Positions 4,642-7,563 of a stretch of 7,563 nt of DNA are shown here, in pieces. Each line of letters starts with the position of its first letter. The first letter of the stretch is position 1. Made by a program: the position numbers and the translations under genes. The stretch comes from Vulcanimicrobiota bacterium (GTDB lineage: Bacteria; Vulcanimicrobiota; Vulcanimicrobiia; Vulcanimicrobiales; Vulcanimicrobiaceae): contig DAHUYY010000089.1 in the NCBI GenBank assembly GCA_027306845.1, forward strand, positions 1 to 7,563, given 5' to 3'. Below the pieces are notes generated by a model that worked only from the letters and a program-made list of their open reading frames with translations, was not told the origin of the DNA and did not search any database.

Positions 4642-5753
4642 CCTCGGAACGGCGGACCGCGCTCTATGAAGAGCACCTGGCTCTGCACGCGCGCATGGTT
4701 CCCTTCGGCGGTTTCAGTATGCCGGTGCAATATGCAGGCATTCTTAAAGAGCACGATGCCGTGCGGCACCGCGCCGGCCTGTTCGATCTCTCGCACATGG
4801 GGCAGTTCATCCTCGAGGGAAGCGACGTCGCGGCGTGGGCCGACGGGTTGACCATGAACGAAGTCGCGACGATGAAGCCGTTCCAAGCGCGATACAATAT
4901 CTTCTGCAACGCAAACGGCGGCGCGCATGACGATGTGATTTTCTATCGGCTTCCCGACCATTGGTTGCTCGTCGTCAATGCAAGTAACGCCGATAAAATG
5001 TGGGCGCACCTCAACGCGCACCGAAGCGGCGACGTTCGCCTGCGCACTCTCCACGGCGACGCCGCGTTGATCGCCATTCAAGGCCCGTTGGCGCTCGAGA
5101 TGCTGCAGAAGCACGTCGATATCGATCTCGCGGCGATCAAATATTATTTCTGTGTCGAGGCGAAGGTCGACGGCGTACCGGTAACGCTCGCGCGGACGGG
5201 CTACACCGGCGAGGACGGCTTCGAGCTCTTCCTCCCCGGGGATCGCGCCCCGGCGATTTGGCGTGCGTTGCTTGCCGCACACGAAGGCGAGGGTCTGGCG
5301 CCGTGCGGGCTCGGCGCGCGCGACGTGCTGCGCCTCGAGGCGGGCATGCCGCTCTACGGGCACGAGATGACCGAAGAGATCACGCCGGTTCAGGCCGGCC
5401 TTACCTGGGCGCTGAAGCTTGCGAAGCCGGAATTTATCGGCAAGACGGCACTTGCAAAACAACTCGAAGAAGATTCCTATTCGCGGATCGTCGGCCTCAA
5501 GATGGCAGGCCGGGTCGGAGCGCGCGAGGGTTATCCGGTCTTTTCCGGAGATGTTCGCGTCGGGGAGATTCGCAGCGGGTCGATCGCCCCTGCGGTCGGG
5601 AATGCCAATATCGCGACCGCGCTGGTAGCAAAAAATGCTGCAACCATCGGCACGAATCTCCAGGTCGAAGTGCGCGGCGAGCGACTCGACGCGACGGTGG
5701 TGACGATGCCGTTTTATAAACGCCAAAAAACCGAACGAAAGGGAGACCGGTGA
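4638..5753 (+). CDS. gcvT: Glycine cleavage system T protein (aminomethyltransferase)
   Basis: The T protein takes the aminomethyl group from lipoylated GcvH, releases ammonia and makes 5,10-methylene-tetrahydrofolate. At 371 residues it is of normal length. Family marks: FGGFSMPVQYAGI (23-35), HRAGLFDLSHMGQ (44-56), NGGAHDDVIFYRL (93-105) with the conserved Asp98-Asp99 pair that contains the catalytic Asp, ARTGYTGEDGFE (185-196) with Glu192, and LGARDVLRLEAGMPLYGHEM (225-244), followed by the C-terminal barrel domain from about residue 280. AAGGAG (4621-4626) stands 11 bases before the ATG, inside the end of the thioesterase gene. The stop overlaps the gcvH GTG by four bases (GTGA). It is the first of four glycine cleavage genes in reaction-complex order T-H-PA-PB. 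Confidence 0.97.
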   Translation: MTSERRTALYEEHLALHARMVPFGGFSMPVQYAGILKEHDAVRHRAGLFDLSHMGQFILEGSDVAAWADGLTMNEVATMKPFQARYNIFCNANGGAHDDVIFYRLPDHWLLVVNASNADKMWAHLNAHRSGDVRLRTLHGDAALIAIQGPLALEMLQKHVDIDLAAIKYYFCVEAKVDGVPVTLARTGYTGEDGFELFLPGDRAPAIWRALLAAHEGEGLAPCGLGARDVLRLEAGMPLYGHEMTEEITPVQAGLTWALKLAKPEFIGKTALAKQLEEDSYSRIVGLKMAGRVGAREGYPVFSGDVRVGEIRSGSIAPAVGNANIATALVAKNAATIGTNLQVEVRGERLDATVVTMPFYKRQKTERKGDR

Positions 5754-6130
5754 ATATTCCAAGCGACCTGCTCTATAGCAAAGAGCACGAATGGGCAAAA
5801 GTGGATGGCGAGATCGCGACGATCGGCATAACGGACTTCGCGCAGGGTTCGCTCGGCGATATCACCTTCGTCGAACTTCCGAAAGTCGGAGCGAAGGTCG
5901 AACAGTTTTCGAACGTCGGCGTCATCGAATCGGTGAAAACGGTCTCCGATCTCTACACGCCGCTCGGCGGAGAGATCGTGGAAGTAAATACGGCGATCGA
6001 TGCCGACCCCGCCGCGCTGAACACCGACCCCTACGGCTCCGGATGGCTCATAAAAATCAAACTGAGCGACACGGCACAGACACAGCAGCTACTGAACGCC
6101 GCCGCCTATACCGATATCGCGCACGACTGA
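5750..6130 (+). CDS. gcvH: Glycine cleavage system H protein (lipoyl carrier)
   Basis: The H protein carries the aminomethyl group from the P protein to the T protein on a swinging lipoyl arm. The 126-residue product shows the full family pattern: SKEHEWAKVDGE (10-21), IGITDFAQGSLGDITFVELP (25-44), and ESVKTVSDLY (60-69), whose Lys63 is the lipoylation site. GSGWLIKIK (97-105) closes the fold. The start is GTG, overlapping the gcvT stop (GTGA), with GGGAG at 5741-5745 only four bases away. Lipoylation requires LipA/LipB or LplA, and recycling requires dihydrolipoamide dehydrogenase. None of these is encoded in the window. The stop shares one base with the gcvPA ATG (TGATG). Confidence 0.98.
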   Translation: MNIPSDLLYSKEHEWAKVDGEIATIGITDFAQGSLGDITFVELPKVGAKVEQFSNVGVIESVKTVSDLYTPLGGEIVEVNTAIDADPAALNTDPYGSGWLIKIKLSDTAQTQQLLNAAAYTDIAHD

Positions 6131-7494
6131 TGGGCGCCTATACCCCTCACACGCCGCACGAGATCTCGCAGATGCTCGAACGCATCGGCGTCGGATCGCT
6201 TGAAGAATTGCTCGCGGTCTCACCTGAGATCGCGCCGAAGGCTCCGCTCGACGTCGTTCCCGCGTTGCCCGAATACCAGATCGAGCGGCGCATGAAAGCA
6301 CTCGCCGCGCGCAACCATGCCGACGAATATACGTCGTTTCTCGGCGCGGGTGCTTACCGGCACTATGCGCCGCCGGCTATTGCGGCGTTAGCGATGCGCG
6401 GAGAGTTCCTTACGGCGTACACGCCGTATCAGGCGGAGGTCTCGCAGGGGTATTTACAGGCGATCTACGAGTGGCAGAGTTATATCTGTCTGCTCACCGG
6501 CATGGAGATCGCGAACGCCTCGGTGTACGACGGCGCGACCGCGCTTGCCGAGGGCTCCATCATGGCGATCAATGCGACGGGCCGGACGCGGTTGCTGCTC
6601 TCGCGCGCCGTCGATCCGCGATACCGAGCGGTCTTGCACACCTATTGCGGCGGTCTCGACATCGAGATCGATGAAATCGCGGTCGGTGCCGACGGACGTA
6701 CCGATAGCGCCTCGGTGCTCGCGGCAATCGAGGCCAAAACCTACGCGGCGGTCGTGCTGCAAAGCCCGAATTTCTTCGGCGTCGTCGACGAACTGCATCC
6801 GCAGATGCGCCACGCAATCGAATCGAGTGGGACGGTGCCGATCGCGGTCGTCTCCGAGGCGATCTCGCTTGGGGCCTTACGCTCGCCCGCGCAATGGGGC
6901 GCGCAGATCGTGGTCGGCGAGGCGCAGTCGTTCGGCGTCGCACTTGCGTACGGCGGACCGTACGTCGGCTTTATCGCCGCGACCGCCGAGCACATGCGCC
7001 GGATTCCGGGCCGCTTGGTCGGCCGTAGCCTCGACAATCGCGGGCAAGAGGCGTTCACGTTGACCCTTCAGGCGCGCGAACAGCATATTCGGCGCGAAAA
7101 AGCGACGTCGAATATTTGTACGAATCAGGCGCACTGCGCGTTGATCGCAACGATCTATCTCGCGCTCATGGGTGCAAGCGGTCTGCGCGACGTCGCGGGG
7201 CTGAACCTCGAACGCTCGCGCGAATTGGCAACCGCCGTCAGCAGCGTGCCGGGTGTGAGCCTGCGCTTCGACGCTCCGTTCTTTAACGAAATCGTCGTAC
7301 GAGTCGGAAATGGCGCTGAAGTTCTCGCCGCGTTGCAAAAACGCGGAGTCCTCGGCGGCGTCGACCTCGGGCGCTTCTATCCCGAATACGCCGATTCGAT
7401 TCTTATGACCGCCACCGAACTCACCTCTACCGGCGATATCGCCAAACTCACCGCCGCCCTTCGCGAGGTCGTACATGTCGCAGCCCTCCGCTAA
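6130..7494 (+). CDS. gcvPA: Glycine dehydrogenase (decarboxylating) subunit 1
   Basis: The N-terminal half of the split P protein. Together with GcvPB it decarboxylates glycine and passes the remaining aminomethyl group to GcvH. At 454 residues it has the family's usual length (about 450). Recognisable segments: FLGAGAYRHYAPPAI (70-84), TAYTPYQAEVSQGYLQAIYE (95-114), SVYDGATALAEG (131-142), QSPNFFGVVDE (211-221), GGPYVGF (275-281) and QAREQHIRREKATSNICTNQ (314-333). The PLP-binding lysine is expected in GcvPB, not here. The ATG reuses the last base of the gcvH stop, which argues for coupling. The end overlaps gcvPB by 20 bases. The split form contrasts with the single-chain GcvP of E. coli and eukaryotes. 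Confidence 0.97.
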   Translation: MGAYTPHTPHEISQMLERIGVGSLEELLAVSPEIAPKAPLDVVPALPEYQIERRMKALAARNHADEYTSFLGAGAYRHYAPPAIAALAMRGEFLTAYTPYQAEVSQGYLQAIYEWQSYICLLTGMEIANASVYDGATALAEGSIMAINATGRTRLLLSRAVDPRYRAVLHTYCGGLDIEIDEIAVGADGRTDSASVLAAIEAKTYAAVVLQSPNFFGVVDELHPQMRHAIESSGTVPIAVVSEAISLGALRSPAQWGAQIVVGEAQSFGVALAYGGPYVGFIAATAEHMRRIPGRLVGRSLDNRGQEAFTLTLQAREQHIRREKATSNICTNQAHCALIATIYLALMGASGLRDVAGLNLERSRELATAVSSVPGVSLRFDAPFFNEIVVRVGNGAEVLAALQKRGVLGGVDLGRFYPEYADSILMTATELTSTGDIAKLTAALREVVHVAALR

Positions 7495-7563
7495 TCGCCC
7501 AGCGCCCGCCCTCATCTTTGAGACCGGCGCGCCCGGCCGCGCGACCGAGTACGTCGAGCGCTC
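7475..7563 (+). CDS. gcvPB: Glycine dehydrogenase (decarboxylating) subunit 2, N-terminus only
   Basis: The first 29 codons are present, and the reading frame is open to the window edge. The residues MSQPSANRPAPALIFETGAP followed by GRATEYVERS fit the GcvPB start, where a variable N-terminus leads to a LIFE-x3-PGR stretch. The ATG lies 20 bases inside gcvPA, with GAGG at 7465-7468 as a plausible ribosome binding site. Position straight after gcvPA is the standard order. Only the N-terminus is visible, so the PLP lysine cannot be checked. The identity rests on the short motif and context. Confidence 0.85.
   Translation, partial: MSQPSANRPAPALIFETGAPGRATEYVER

Noticed and set aside
4545..5798. 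A 417-codon open frame on the minus strand across gcvT
   Set aside because: No family features, low-complexity charged composition, and fully opposite the well-supported gcvT.
5791..6129. An upstream extension of gcvPA overlapping gcvH
   Set aside because: It is an Arg-rich reading of gcvH in another frame. GcvPA homology and usual length fit the ATG at 6130.

Overview
The window is GC-rich (about 60 % by eye), gene-dense bacterial chromosome carrying ten protein-coding genes, two of them cut by the window edges. I see no mobile element, tRNA, rRNA or CRISPR array. The content is mostly core metabolism: Fe-S cluster assembly, polyamine synthesis, acyl-CoA metabolism and glycine cleavage. The two-subunit glycine decarboxylase (gcvPA/gcvPB), the bacterial class 1B SpeD and the Thermus-like SpeE are typical of non-proteobacterial lineages. 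A deep-branching phylum such as Eremiobacterota (WPS-2) is my guess from general impression only, and nothing here proves it.

Minus strand, 1-1615: sufB, followed with a 1-base overlap (TAATG) by the start of a small Rieske-type ferredoxin that runs off the left edge. This looks like the 5' end of a suf operon. A good sigma70-like promoter sits so close to the sufB ATG that the mRNA would be leaderless, and a perfect 6-4-6 inverted repeat lies directly upstream of its -35 box.

Divergent control region, 1616-1931: besides the suf promoter there is a near-consensus promoter (TTTACA-17-TATCAT) facing speD. Its predicted start is about 198 nt before the speD TTG codon. That long leader contains a strong 5' hairpin and a perfect 7-bp long-range helix, and I cannot assign it to a known riboswitch family.

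Plus strand, 1932-7563: speD, then two tandem hairpins (the second looks like an intrinsic terminator), speE, a 2,4-dienoyl-CoA reductase-type SDR, a PaaI-like hotdog thioesterase, gcvT, gcvH, gcvPA and the first 29 codons of gcvPB. From speE onward the genes overlap by 1-20 bases or lie within 32 bases, which suggests one translationally coupled transcript.

Functionally, SpeD makes decarboxylated AdoMet and SpeE uses it as aminopropyl donor. GcvT, GcvH and GcvPA/PB form the glycine cleavage system, which feeds one-carbon units to tetrahydrofolate and thus indirectly methionine/AdoMet regeneration. The SDR and thioesterase point to unsaturated fatty acyl-CoA handling. The points most worth a second look are the speD leader, the suf control region and the Rieske protein whose first His ligand position reads Pro.
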